DNA of 64,000 bases. Source: Prostheceraeus crozeri. Lineage: Eukaryota > Platyhelminthes > Polycladida > Euryleptidae. The translations under genes were made by a program, and so were the position numbers. Shown one piece after another: positions 1 to 11,913 of this stretch; position 1 is the first letter of the stretch; every line of letters starts with the position of its first letter. Under the pieces are notes generated by a model that searched no databases, was not told where the DNA came from, and saw nothing but the letters and a program-made list of their open reading frames with translations. The DNA lies in assembly GCA_907163375.1 (NCBI GenBank), contig CAJQUW010004775.1, forward strand, positions 558,001-622,000. The letters are read 5' to 3'.

Positions 1-71
1 ATTTGTCATAAACTTCTTTAATATGTAAATGCTTAGTTTTTAATGATTTTCGTTTCTTAGTTATTAAAGAT

Positions 72-443
72 TTATCTAACAAGTGAAGTTACAAAGACAC
101 CCGTACCTGTTAAAGCTGTAGCAACAACAGGAATTAATAAAACACCTGAAGATATAACAATTGTTAAAGCACCCAAACTTATTGTTAAGAATATGCCAAT
201 TCCTTGTGTTACATTCTTAACTTTGGTCCATCTCTTTCTTAATTTATTATAATGCTCTAATCTTAATAATAATTGAGATTCCTTATCTTTCATATACCTA
301 ACTCTATCTTTGTGTTTTTCTTTGTTCATTTTTTCAATGTCCATTAAAGTAGAACTACGTTCATATGATAACGAAGGATGTATTCTTGAGGTTTCTTCCA
401 TTTTCGTCCCCGTTGAGGTTTCTTCCACTTTTGTATCATCCAT
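72..443 (-). CDS. Small hydrophobic protein of unknown function
   Basis: A 123-aa open frame with an ATG start. Residues 1-35 are polar and hold two similar EETS motifs. Residues 36-76 form a strongly charged, probably helical stretch (EKMNKEKHKDR and onward). Residues 81-119 are hydrophobic and rich in Gly, Val and Thr, enough for one or two membrane passes close to the C-terminus. I do not recognise the family. Short proteins with a charged helix followed by a glycine-rich hydrophobic tail do occur in virus-like elements of marine animals, but that comparison is only an impression. The start is supported by a sequence (TTTAAAAATG in the coding direction) that recurs at a duplicated gene start near 2218. 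The gene may belong with its neighbours at 780-1710 to one element whose remainder lies left of the window. Confidence 0.4.
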   Translation of the reverse strand: MDDTKVEETSTGTKMEETSRIHPSLSYERSSTLMDIEKMNKEKHKDRVRYMKDKESQLLLRLEHYNKLRKRWTKVKNVTQGIGIFLTISLGALTIVISSGVLLIPVVATALTGTGVFVTSLVR

Positions 444-779
444 TTTTAAAGAAATATTTTGAATAAATATTTTGAATACAATCTTCTGAAATTCTATTTA
501 AATCGAAATTAGTAGTTGTTTGTTTGCCGTATATTTTCTAAGAACTCAGTCAGACCAAAAGCTCTGGGAGATAACTCAGTCAGATTTTCGCTATTCATTT
601 TTAATGAAGATGTTTGCCAGCATGAATCGTAGATAAGCAATTGAATTTTTTGTATACTCCAGTATACCTCTACTGCCCAATACCGATGCAATCGTACATG
701 TTATGAGGATAAAAAACTACTCTTCATTCCACGAAAAATATCCTTTTTGGGAAGACATGCATCTTAATGCACATTTTAA

Positions 780-1007
780 TTAGTTTTTGCAGAAGAAGTC
801 GCTAATCTTAGTTTGTTTCGCTTGACTTGCTTTGACGTTGAACATTGAAGTGGTAGCAGCTGCGGCTTGTGGCAGACAATAGCGCCATATGCGGGTATAC
901 TTTAGTCGCTTCGCTGGGGCAAAGGTCATAAAGATTCTCTCTCTCTCAGAAACAGCTGCTGCCATTATTCCACGTATTACAATTTCATTCTTACTGCGTG
1001 CATTCAT
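780..1007 (-). CDS. 75-aa basic peptide with C-terminal PIP box
   Basis: A short open frame with an ATG start and a stop four residues after the motif. The protein is basic and Ala-rich and ends in KQTKISDFFCKN. This fits the PCNA-interacting-protein box Q-x-x-(I/L/M)-x-x-(F/Y)-(F/Y), as in the tail of p21 and in many replication proteins. If real, it would act in the nucleus by docking to the sliding clamp. Only 43 bases separate its start from the start of the divergent 219-aa frame, so the two would share a bidirectional promoter. The small size means the motif could be chance. Conservation in related loci would decide. Confidence 0.35.
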   Translation of the reverse strand: MNARSKNEIVIRGIMAAAVSERERIFMTFAPAKRLKYTRIWRYCLPQAAAATTSMFNVKASQAKQTKISDFFCKN

Positions 1008-1050
1008 TCTGTGAGCGTTCTACGAGACTGACTTTGTCTGCAATCACTTC

Positions 1051-1710
1051 ATGTCTTCATCCTGGAATATGTCATCAACACCTCTAGAACGAGCATTTGC
1101 AATCTTCTGCGATTCAATTTTCCCTCTAATAGTTCCTGACCAGCAAGCACTGTTTAAAGATTTGGCTGTAAACTTCATTGAAGAAAATTTGAAAAAGAAG
1201 AAAGCAACTGTTGACAAAAACAAAGAAAAGGAAGTGAAAGACCTTATTTCAAATTCATTTGTGGATACAGAGTTGGAGGAATTTTATCCGGAGAAAGTGG
1301 ACTATTTTTCTATTCCTACCTGTATAGATTCGTTGAAAAAACTAATTTTGACAGAAAAGAGAGGTAACCAAAGATTGTTAATTTCATATATTAATCAAGG
1401 TAAGGTATTGTGTAAGTTGAAAACATTAATCAAGTGTTCATTTGTAAAGTTCATTAAATGTTTGAATGATGAACACCAAATCTATTTTTCTAGAACGTAT
1501 GTTAGTTTCTTAATCAAGTTGTATAGACTATCTCTCGAATTCCCGAAACTCAATATTTCAACATTGAGTATTCATTTAGTTAAAAAGCACTTGAACCAAA
1601 TTGAGGACTTTCTCACAAATGAAAAAGAAAAAAGACTGTTGGAATCTTCTGATGAAATTTGGGGAAAAAGAACTGGTGTAACTCAAGAAATAGACGAGTT
1701 AAATTTATGA
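1051..1710 (+). CDS. 219-aa helical protein of unknown function
   Basis: An uninterrupted ATG-started frame, much longer than expected by chance in DNA this AT-rich. Residues 1-30 are hydrophobic and aromatic. Residues 48-66 are very lysine-rich (KKKKATVDKNKEKEVKD). The rest is predicted by eye to be alpha-helical with regularly spaced Leu and Ile. No catalytic motif, zinc ligand set or signal peptide is visible, and I do not recognise the family. It is divergent from the PIP-box peptide. Immediately downstream begins the 101-bp tandem array. The compact divergent layout resembles a small virus-like or mobile element rather than a spliced host gene. Confidence 0.45.
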   Translation: MSSSWNMSSTPLERAFAIFCDSIFPLIVPDQQALFKDLAVNFIEENLKKKKATVDKNKEKEVKDLISNSFVDTELEEFYPEKVDYFSIPTCIDSLKKLILTEKRGNQRLLISYINQGKVLCKLKTLIKCSFVKFIKCLNDEHQIYFSRTYVSFLIKLYRLSLEFPKLNISTLSIHLVKKHLNQIEDFLTNEKEKRLLESSDEIWGKRTGVTQEIDELNL

Positions 1711-1750
1711 AGTTTTGTAACTGTATTTTCAGACTTCAGAGAACGTCGTT

Positions 1751-2099
1751 AGTGTATTTTCAGACTATACTTTTAAAGTGAATGTAAGTAATTTATTTCA
1801 ACCTTGTTCTGCTGAAGAATTTAAATTTGAGAACAACGTTCTCACTTTGCAAGTGTATTTTCAGACTATACTTTTAAAGTGAATGTAAGTAATTTATTTC
1901 AACCTTGTTCTGCTGAAGAATTTAAAGTTGAGAACAACGTTCTCACTTTGCAAGTGTATTTTCAGACTTTACTTTTAAAGTGAATGTAAGTAATTTATTT
2001 CAACCTTGTTCTGCTGAAGAATTTAAAGTTGAGAACAACGTTCTCACTTTGCAAGTGTATTTTCAGACTATACTTTTAAAGTGAATGTAAGTAATTTAT
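1751..2099. repeat. 101-bp tandem array, about 3.5 units
   Basis: Units begin AGTGTATTTTCAGACT at 1751, 1852, 1953 and 2054, spaced exactly 101 bp and almost identical. Each full unit holds the hairpin GAGAAC-AAC-GTTCTC (1829-1843, 1930-1944, 2031-2045). A diverged half-unit precedes the array (1727-1750), and a related hairpin with GCC as its loop lies at 2124-2137. The array directly follows the stop codon of the 219-aa frame. Confidence 0.9.
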
Positions 2100-2218
2100 G
2101 AAAATAAAGAAGAATGAAAAGAAGAGAACGCCGTTCTATCTTTGTGTTTTGCTTTATCCATTTGTTCTAATATCGGATATAAAGGGACTGATGGTTCTTT
2201 TGTTTTTTCATCTTCCAT
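2096..2218 (-). pseudogene. Truncated second copy of the 72-443 gene start
   Basis: A 40-aa frame whose residues EQMDKAKHKDR match EKMNKEKHKDR of the protein at 72-443. It also shares the bases just upstream of the ATG (TTTAAAAATG). The frame then runs into the tandem array, so only the N-terminal third remains. The two copies lie in the same orientation, about 1.8 kb apart. This suggests a local duplication, or two ends of one element carrying related genes. Confidence 0.5.
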
Positions 2219-2239
2219 TTTTAAAGAAATATTATTAGA

Positions 2240-2705
2240 CACATGATGTATTTTAAAAACCTGAAAAACGGATTTAAAAGACGTTTTTAAAAATACCAAT
2301 TTTTTGATGTTGTGTCCTGGAACGGTCATGATTTTAAGGGGAGGGTGAAAAATTGTAATTCTCAAATTTGAGATTCTCAACTTTTATGATTTTCGGTGTC
2401 CTGAAACGGTCATGATTTAAGCGAGAAAATTGTAATTCTCAAATTTTGAGATTTTGAAAAATTTGAAAAATTGGGTATTTTTAAAAACACCTAAATTTAT
2501 GAATTTAGGTCTTCATAACCTGAAAAAGGGTTCAAATTCATGAATTTATGTCGTTTTTAAAAATACCATTTTTTGAAAAAATGGTACTTTTTGAATGGAC
2601 TAAAATTCATGTATTTAGGTCTTAAAAACCTGAAAAAGGGTTCAAATTCATGAATTTATGTCGTTTTTAAAGATGCTATTTTTTTTAATTTTATGGTGTC
2701 CTGGA
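2240..2705. repeat. Degenerate AT-rich repeats
   Basis: Several imperfect direct repeats: GTGTCCTGGAACGGTCATGA at 2313, GTGTCCTGAAACGGTCATGA near 2397 and a decayed copy near 2696. TTCAAATTCATGAATTTATG occurs near 2530 and 2641, and short TTTTTAAAAATACC blocks occur throughout. Many blocks are themselves near-palindromic (AAATTCATGAATTT). No coding potential is seen. The block looks like a non-coding end region of a mobile element or a decayed minisatellite. Confidence 0.6.
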
Positions 2706-4160
2706 AAGGTCTTTTGCCCATTACTTAAGTCTTCCACACATACAGACCAAGGTTATAGTGTTCGGCACGATCGAGTACTCGAAACAAAATAATTATGTGA
2801 TAAGTTTCAAAACTATTTCCTGTTCCAGGAATCCACTAAGCAATCTCCTCGTCAATTTATTTCATTGTGTTCTTCTTTAGAAAATAATTATTCTTAGATA
2901 CAATGTGAAGCAAAGCAACCTATGACTACATGTGCAATGTCATGCCGATCAGAGAATGTGAAGATTTCTATTCGCTATTATTCAAATCGGTGATTACCTA
3001 TTTCGCTGCACTGAAACTTTCAGCATTAGACAAAACAATGGAAAGTACCCGTTGTTTGGATAAATTTATACGTTAAATAGGCTGTCATTAAATATCTCAA
3101 TAAGGAATGGCAAACAGAAAGACAAACATGTTAAGTAGCAAGAAAATAAATATATAACTTATTTGCAGAGACTTAGATGTTATGAGATCGCCCACTAAAC
3201 TTGACAGCATGTAAAACTGAAGTTCGACTTTAGTCGTGAAAAAATTCCGCGTGTGATTTGCACTTACCGCGCCTTCACAGAAATCATGCATTGTTCAGTG
3301 TTCTTAGATATTATTGATAAACAATCATGCAATCATGCAGTGGTATGTTCCATAAACAATCATCAGGCACATCGAAATCAGACAATGTGGAAAATAATTT
3401 CATTTTTTGTTTTTTTTAGTTAAACCAATTGGACACATTCTCAAGTACAGTATACATATGTTCATGAAGGTATGAAGTTTCGTGGTTTTTATCTCAGAAG
3501 AAAATGAGCAGTAGATAATTCATTATTTATCATATCATTTCAAAAAACTCTAGTTATCTCATCAATGAATTTTTCTGAGATTATTTTGAATTATTTATTT
3601 GACAAAACAAAATCTACATTGACCAATTGGCAAGAGTTTTATAATGATAGCGAGGCAGTGAAGAGGAAAAACTTTTTGCAAGGCCGACTTTGTGCGACTT
3701 GCAAGTGCGAAAAAGGTTGATCGACCTTCTATAATCGATTTTGCTGAAGAACATGATTAAGTCTACGTAAATTATGTCTTTTGAGAATATGCAATTAAGT
3801 ATATTTTTTGTAGAGCTGCATCTCAGCTTGTAAAATAATGTGTTGAATAGTGAATACATTAATATTTCATTCTAGTGAGCTACTCGAGTAATACTCTAAT
3901 AGTGGCCATTCGATTAATGCGGAACACTAATCTGTAGTATGGACATATATTACAATCGTTTGCTAATCTGTTTTTGATTTCCTCCCATCTCTTTCGAAAA
4001 CGGGAAGCCTTCATTTTTGGCTCTTGTAGAAGGTGAGGCCTCAATTGCAAGCTACGTAAGAAAATGATCCAGAAAGTTGTAATTCCGAGGAAAACGTTAA
4101 AGTAATTCTGTTTGAGGGGTGTACAAAGTTGCGGCATGCATCACCTAGAGGATTTATTGT
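2706..4160. other. No recognisable feature
   Basis: AT-rich sequence with only short open frames (under 90 codons) on either strand. No terminal repeats, motif-bearing frames or structured RNA could be identified by eye. Confidence 0.5.
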
Positions 4161-4168
4161 ATCATATA

Positions 4169-5092
4169 CAGGCTTGCCGTTGGGATTGCGATCTCAATTG
4201 GGATCCCAATAGCTATAGGGATTGGGTTGGGATTGGGCTACCAAAAATCCACTCCAATCCCAATAAATCCCATAGATCCCAATAAGCCCTCTCCCAACGA
4301 AATATACATGTCATCTATGACATTAGTCAGTACGTCACAAATGCTTTCGGGTTGTACGGAGCAGTTCATTTTGCTGTGTCTCCAGTCTGACCTTGCCTCT
4401 CCCGAATTCAAGCATTGAGAGGTCTTAGTGTGATTCACACAAATTGACACAGTCTGCTTTAACCCTACGCTATGGCTCTAACTGCCCTAGCTGCAAAAAT
4501 AGTGCTACTAAAAAATGAAGCAGTTATGTAATAGGCTTATACAATTCGCCTGTACGTTGTCATGCGCTTCGCCGCTTCTGTAATTAAGCTACACATTGTA
4601 AGCTATTCAGGACTATTTAACCGCATAAGCCGCTGTGTACTGCCTGTTGCCTACTGTACGTATGAGCCCGTGTAGCGGGTTGTTTATTAACACCGCATTA
4701 TCCGATATAGGACTAATTAATACTAAGTGCGTTTGTAGTTCATACATACATATATATCAGCTATACACGTAGGCCCCTATGAGCTCTTGGGTGAAGGCAG
4801 TCTCGGTGCAAAATTTAGCCATACACTACGCCTATTATACATTATTGTGTAAAATCAATTAAAGGCCCTATTACTATTAAGGCCATTGTATTCCTCGGCC
4901 TATGTCCGTGGACTTCGTCAATTCAAAAAGTATCACATATGGTAGGCCTAAGCAGTAAATCCCGATTCAGCTTGGGGTCACATTGCGTACGATTTTAGCT
5001 CTGAAGCAAGCTATTGGGATTGGAATCTGTTGGGATCCCAATGGAAATTCTCATTGGGATTGGGCTGGAGATTCATTCCAACGGCAAACCTG
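4169..5092. mobile_element. Non-autonomous hAT-like element
   Basis: The left end begins CAGGCTTGCCGTTGG and the right end finishes CCAACGGCAAACCTG, an imperfect terminal inverted repeat. The flanks are ATCATATA (4161-4168) and ATTATATA (5093-5100), an 8-bp target duplication with one change, which is the hAT signature. Both ends are built from reiterated TTGGGATTGG and ATTGGGATCCCAAT palindromes that would form cruciforms. The 924-bp body has no transposase frame. A related end lies at 26480. Confidence 0.8.
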
Positions 5093-5100
5093 ATTATATA

Positions 5101-8100
5101 CAATGCTTATTATACATTGAATGCATAAGACATTCGAACAAGAGTGCTAGGCTTAGTTTGATATCAGCCAATATTTTTGTTATTGATGAGCATAATTCAT
5201 TAGTCATTCTTAAAAATTGCCTATTAACAAAAATTGTCTAAACGGCGATGATAAAGTTGAACGCGGGGACCTTTATTGAAGGGGTGTATGAGAGTACATA
5301 AGGATGTAGTTACGCTTTCGAGTTACTTTGTTGATTGATATGCTATCTTGTCGATCAAAAAACTTAAGAACACTGGATACTCGTATTCCTGCCTGTCTCC
5401 TTTACAATTGAGTTGCCGTGGCATGGAGAATTGTCATCCATGAGAATCCAATCAGATGATGGATCACCTAAAACTGGATGCTAAAGAATAAACATGTTCT
5501 TCGAGCACTCGGACCTAGCGCTCGGACTACTTACAGGTAAAATTGTTGAAATCATGAATGTACACTACAGTTGCGTAAGTTAGTATAGTTCAAGAAATTC
5601 GACTAAAATAGCTTAAAACATAAAATCAACATACAAAATTGCTATAAACTTGTCTAATAGGGTAATGGCATATTCTGCTATAATACATAGATTGTGATCA
5701 GTGGCGTCGCGTGCTCCCAGACCACTGGACTTCGTTCCATAGTGGATTCCTAGTTCTGCAGCAGATAGCATGAACTGCATAAAATAATTAAATAGACGCT
5801 ATCTTAATTTCAATGAATTTTCAAACTTGCAAGTACAAGTCAGATTTGTGTCAGTCACACATGAAATATAATTAATTGACGACAATTAAAAATTACATAA
5901 CTAAAATAGTAATTGATTACAATTACTAATTACAGCAATTGCAATTACAATTACAACATAAATCTGGTACAAGTACTTGTATATTCAAGTCATGCTGAAG
6001 TGAAAATATGTGAGAAATGAATGCTGATATTAAAGTGAAAGTTACACTGAAATCTACAGACTACCCTGTATTGACTATACTGCATGTGAACTGTGATTCA
6101 CTTAAAGTCTTAGGTGACAACCTCTCTTTCTGAACGGCCTCATACGCGGAAGCATGCAATCCTAAGCTGATTGCTCGTCAACTTGACTCTGTTTTCCTAA
6201 GATTCTAAACGTGAATTGACAATGAAGATGCCATGTTGATTTCTCATGTGACGCTTGATCGCCATGGTCAAAGAGCTGAGATTACTATAGAGAGCATTAA
6301 CTCTCGAGGAAGCTCTCACCAACGCAAGACTATGTTAATTGTGCTTATTATAGCCAGTCAATCACTTACATGTTTCAAATTTATGGCTGCTAAAATGTTT
6401 TTTGTGCTCCTCCGCAAATTCCATCCTTTGAGAGTAGTTTAGTTTGGTTAGTAGTTGAAACAGGAATGACACTCTGGCAGAATCCGGCTAAATCCAGAAA
6501 AAAACTCAAAGTACGTGTCGTGTGGCATGCGTGCACTGATGATGACTTCCAGCGCAAGAGGTAGAAGAGAAATTCCATCCGATCCGATCATCCTTCCAAT
6601 GAGTTGCAGATTCTTGTCTGTGGATACATGTGCCTGATCATCATCCCATCGTCGTCGTCATGCTATATTTGTAAGTAATTCAGCAATTGAAACACATTCA
6701 TATAATAGTAGAAGTATATTGAAATCAGAAGCAACTAAGAAATACCTAGAACACTTGAGTTCTAGAATTACAGAATTGTTTGTGACTTAAAAATATAAAT
6801 CATCAAGCATCATTTTGCAACCTTTCTTTGAGTAAATTGATGAATTAAAACAACATCACACAGCAAGATTCAAAAGTGCAATTTGAGGTCATGACATAAC
6901 AAAGAAGGTGGATAAATACAGTTTAGGTGGATCGAGAGCAGTTGCAATCATGATGAGGAAGTCAAGGTGATGGGTGATTGGAATGCTGAATTAGCGGAAG
7001 GGGAAAGAAAACTTTTGATTGGTGATTGCCAGATCGTTTTCTACAATCTCGTGGCATAGCAGAGATGCATGGTGGCAGTTGAAAATGGTCTTCATGCAAA
7101 ATGGTCTCCAAAATGGTATAAAAACTTTCCAACGGTAAGCCACAAAGCAAAATTTTACTAGCAGAAGCGATTTAAGCAGCACATAACACCTAGGTTTGTG
7201 TTCAAATAGCTTCTGACAGTTTGAAAGTAGGTCTATTTAGGCCTATTTCCACAAACTACAAAAGTCCATTGACTTTCTGGTTCAAATTTTAACAAAATCT
7301 TAAATTTTTGATGCTGCTGAAATCGTTTCTTTCATTAAAACTGTATTTTGGGCTTTCCCTTGGGCTGTTCCTAGAAAGACCACTTTGGAGACCATTTTGC
7401 ATAAGGAACCTAAATACATTGCACTGAGGCGCTTGAAAACTGCTGAATGATGCATGCAATGAAATTTGTCATTCGAAAAATTAATCGAATAAATTCATGA
7501 GTGGATCAGTAAGATGAGCCAAAAGCTATGATTAATGCCAATCGATCAAATTAGATTCTAGAAAAAGAGGGAGGTTCTCTTCACGGAGGACGATGTAAAT
7601 ATAGTTGGACGAAATATGTCACAGAATTTTACGGCGACATTCATAGAGACCAGTCATGCGAACTTTGCATTCTCGCATACATCTTCGATCAGAAAGATTA
7701 TGACAACATATGATAGAAGATGACTTGAAGGCACTCCATATTACTATTTGTGAATCTAGACTGCGTACTTATTGTTTAATCAGAGAAATACAGACAAATT
7801 CAGAAGCGCTCAGTAGACGCAAAAGGTTCGTGGTAGACATGGGGTGCATATCATTCTGTAAAGGTCCTATTTTAAATTCTTATCCTGTAAAAGCGGCAAG
7901 CTCGCGCAGGCGGGTGGACCATTCACTTCCATAACGAGTCCAACTAAACTGGTTACAAATGATCATGACAACCAATGAGTTTTGGACGATAACAATCATG
8001 AGCTATATCACCAAGATTATTCTCAGGTCTTGATGTGACGCATTTGATGATCGGTCAATCTATCTGAACATTGATCATGTCTGAACAACTGAAATGATCA

Positions 8101-9180
8101 CTCTTATGATAATAACAAAAGTGATTTGTGCGTTTAGTACTATTACGCGAATTGTACGCGATTTTTACTAAAGCGTCCTCCAATGAGAACTTACTATTGT
8201 GAAAAGTGCCCTCCCATTCATTTGATGTCAATGTTGAATTCAGCCATTATGCATGTAGACCGAGTGGACATGATGACCATATCCATAACTGGTACTTAAT
8301 TATCTGCACTATTATGTTCTAATGCCTTAAGGGATCAAAATCTTTATTATAAAATTGTAGAGTGCTCTGTACACTTTCAATAAATCATAGGAAAGTTGGT
8401 ACTAGAAAAGTTCATCGCTGATATTTGCCAACCATTCGCATCGAAATCGTCTTCGAAATTTTTCTGAAATTGGCAAGTGTCAGTGTCTGCGACGAATTGT
8501 ATTTAGCAATAACCATGTCAATATAGAAATGGCTAGGCATGGTGATCTCCACGAAACATGCGCGTTTTTTCAATGCTTACATTTTTATGCACGTGTAGGC
8601 CTATTTACTGGTTGTTAACGACGATACCTTATTTAGTCGCTATTGAACCATGAAATACCAATTCGCTCTATAGTAGAATGTGGAGCGTTTGTGCACGATA
8701 ATGTGCCTGTTGAAGCGACACAGTACACTACTTTTTTGGGATTGATGCAGTGTCTAGTTCCAATATCTTCTGCTTTACTCGAGCTGATGATTTCTCAATC
8801 ATCAAGCTTTATTCAGTAATCAGCTTAAAGATGTGATATGATTCAACGAAATTGTCTTATAGGTAAAAAATAAGTTTATTTCGCTCAAGAGACCAATGAA
8901 TTTCCAATAAGCCTATGAGAGGAATCAAGACAAAGTATGGTGAAGCAAGGAAAGCAGAGAGTCAACAGACATTCTGAAGAATAATTCTTGTCATGTTCAG
9001 TAAATGTGAGTCCGGAATGGCTTAGTAATATGAGGCGTGGTAGCAGACATGTCAGACATGGAAGAAAATTGAACTATCTCAGTCGGTGCAATAGTTGTGA
9101 GACCAAAGTCGCTCCAGCTCATAAGCTCCAGCTCTTAGTCGCTCGTAATAGCCAATACCCATTTACACACTAAAGAATTT
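5101..9180. other. Long region without recognisable genes
   Basis: About 4 kb of AT-rich DNA with only short frames. Three minor things are visible. AATTAC and CAATTA reiterations lie at 5880-5960. A 22-bp inverted pair (GCAAAATGGTCTCCAAAATGG near 7096 and its near-complement near 7378) could mark a small decayed element. TAGGCCTA palindromes lie at 7238 and 8596. No protein domain was recognised. Confidence 0.45.
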
Positions 9181-9270
9181 CAATAAAGAAAATGAGAGAG
9201 AGAGAAGAGAGGAAATTATGCATTTGTAAATAGAAATCAGAAATTTCAGAGATAATTTTACAAAAATAGT

Positions 9271-11885
9271 TCAAGTCAAAGACGTCAAGTTATTAGATAA
9301 CACAGATGAAAAAATCACAAAGCAGTTGTGTCTACGTTTCGTTCGGGAGAAAAAGACAGGGTAACGTTCATTCTTCCTATGTGGTACAATGTCAAAAAGA
9401 GGATGATCTGGACTTTGACCATTTTGAAGAAAGTCATCAAATAGTTTGCGTCTTCTTACTAAAAAGTTTTCAATATTGTTTTGACATGGACATGATGGCA
9501 TACAAATAATTTTCTTCGCACGCTTAACGATCTTCCTTACAGTGCTATAACAAAATGAATCAAATCTACCGAATAACTGTGTAACATACAATAATAATGA
9601 TTCAATATTGGCACTGTAAACTTGCCACAGTTCATCATGATTTAGACAGCTCTTCAAAATCTTCAATAAATACAGACATCTTGAACAACGAATTTCGATC
9701 TCCTTACAATGTTCCGTCCGTGTTAAATTATTATTCCAAATGACGCGTAATATTTTCATATCGTCAACAAGACGAAAAGGAAATGAGACATCAATACTAC
9801 GACATTTCTTATGAAAAACAATCCCCTTAGTTTTTGATTCATTGAGTACAAATTAATTAAAGAGTGCCCAATCTTTTACATGATAATATTCAAAATTGAT
9901 AGTAGAGATACATTGGGAAACACAACTTTTATATATTGGACAAATTTCATAAATATCGTCGGCATATTGAGCAATGTTAGTAGTAGCGGAAAAAGGTTTC
10001 AAGTCATGACAGTACAATATAAAGAGAAAAGGCCCTAATAATGACCCTTGAGGAGCTCCACTAGTAACATGGGAGAAGGAGCTGTAACTATCTTGAAATT
10101 TCACACACTGAAATCGACTTTCTAAGCATGAGTATATAATCTTAACAAAACCATTTGGAAAATGTAATTTCAAAAGTTTTTCGAAGAGCAACTTATGACA
10201 AATGGTATCAAAGGCTTTTGATATATCATAGTTCAGCAATAAACATGCACAAACATCATCAATATCTAGAAGGGCAGTAATATAGTCGTGTACAGAAACG
10301 AGGCAGCAAGTGGTATTAGATTTCGGTCTGTAAGCAAATTGAAAATGAGGAACATGACGGTAAAACATAATACGGATATCATCAAGCAACGTGAGTTCAA
10401 GTAATTTTGCTGGGACACTTAACAACGTTGTAGGTCTTAGTTGCTCAATAGTTGGATTAGAAATTTTCGGAACAGGTGAAACAGTACACATTTTAAAAAT
10501 TCTAGGAACGTATCTTTGAATGATGCTTCAGTTGATGATGTTGCACAATGGTTCACTAAGAAATGGTGCAGCGAGTTTGTAGAAGATGTTTTGTATACCA
10601 TCAGACCCAGTGGCTTTCGACGTTGATAACTTCTCAAGATATTGAAATATAGCAAATGGCTCAGAAAGAGGACACCAACTCTCATCATCAACAATAGAGG
10701 AGATATCAAAAACTTCTCTCTGCTTGAATACAGAAACAAAATGGTTATTAATGACATCAGCAACATCTTCTGAATTATCAAAATGTCTAGCAATCGATGA
10801 AAGAGGGTCTTTAATGTTCTTCCCGTTTATGTCACTAACAATATTCCAAATATTTCGTTTAGACGATTTGCATCCATTTACCCAATTCCTTTTACATTTT
10901 TCAATCAGAACTTTACACTTCTCACGCAAAACATTGTAGGCTTGAAAGTTCCCTAATCTGTAAGCAGACCATCTACGATTTATCAAATCTTTTAATTGCG
11001 GAATCATCCAAGGTTTGTCAGAATTCGATAATGTAACTAAAATACACCGGATAGAGGACACACAGTTTGTAAACACACGATAAAAAATATCAACTTTGGT
11101 ATCAAGATTCTGTTCAAAATATATCTCACGAAAAGCACCATTGTTAAGAGATTGATAGAAAACGGCTGATGATGATGGGCTTAAGTCGTAAACTGGAAGT
11201 GTACGCAAATTATCAGAGTAATTCTTGGAACAACTCGGACGGAGAAAAACTTGCCCATGTGAGCCACGACGCCTGCTAGTCATAGCAGGACCAACATATG
11301 CATCATTATATGATGAGCTAAGGGAATTGCTCATAAGAATTCTGTCCAAGAAGGAATCACCTCGGGTAGGAGCAAACACTTTGTCTGTGAGATCATGAGA
11401 TCTCTCGAGAGAACCGGTTTCAAGATGATTGAAATCACCACATGCTAGGATTTCAATATTTGGATAATAAGAAGTCCATTGATCAAGTTCGTCTATCAAA
11501 AAATCATGTCATTTTGTAGATGGACGGGTAAATTAGGAGGAGAATAGATAGAAACAAGGACAAATCGTTGGTTTCTAAATGTAAAATGTAGAATGATGGA
11601 TTCGACGGTATCACAAATGCGAATAGACTTGGTATTCTTAACAAGAGAATCAGTCCATATTGCCACTCCACCCCCTATACGGCCGAACCGATCGCAACGA
11701 AACATGTTGTAATCACGTATGCGGAAGATTGAGTCTTCGTGCAAATCGTTTAACCACGTCTCAGTGACTATAATGCAGTTAGGTCGAAGGGAGGCACAAG
11801 ATAAGCGTAAATCATCCATTTTACCAATCGAAGCTATGGAGCGAGCATTAATCAAAAGAAAACTTGGAAGACACTTGTCATTTTG
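9271..11885 (-). pseudogene. LINE ORF2: endonuclease plus reverse transcriptase
   Basis: The frame opens with LLINARSIASIG, typical of the start of LINE endonucleases, followed by the ETWL, GGGVAIW and YSPP motifs and GDFNH. The reverse transcriptase shows GSDGI, the first catalytic region YDISKAFD, SGAPQGSLLGP and the catalytic YADD. The frame changes near 11497 and again near 10500. An in-frame TAA near 9853 separates KDWALFN from FVLNESKTKG, after which the C-terminal region stays open to 9271. The order and spacing are normal for a jockey/CR1-superfamily element. The enzyme would nick chromosomal DNA and copy its RNA there; this copy cannot make it. Confidence 0.85.
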
Positions 11886-11913
11886 TCATTGAGAGCTTCT
11901 CGTCTGAATAATT

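Noticed and set aside
5698-5730. CAGTGGCGTCGCGTGC as a hAT terminus
   Set aside because: No inverted partner or 8-bp duplication was found.
7096-7400. Short inverted pair GCAAAATGGTCTCCAAAATGG
   Set aside because: Arms of ~22 bp without target duplication or body features; not enough to call an element.
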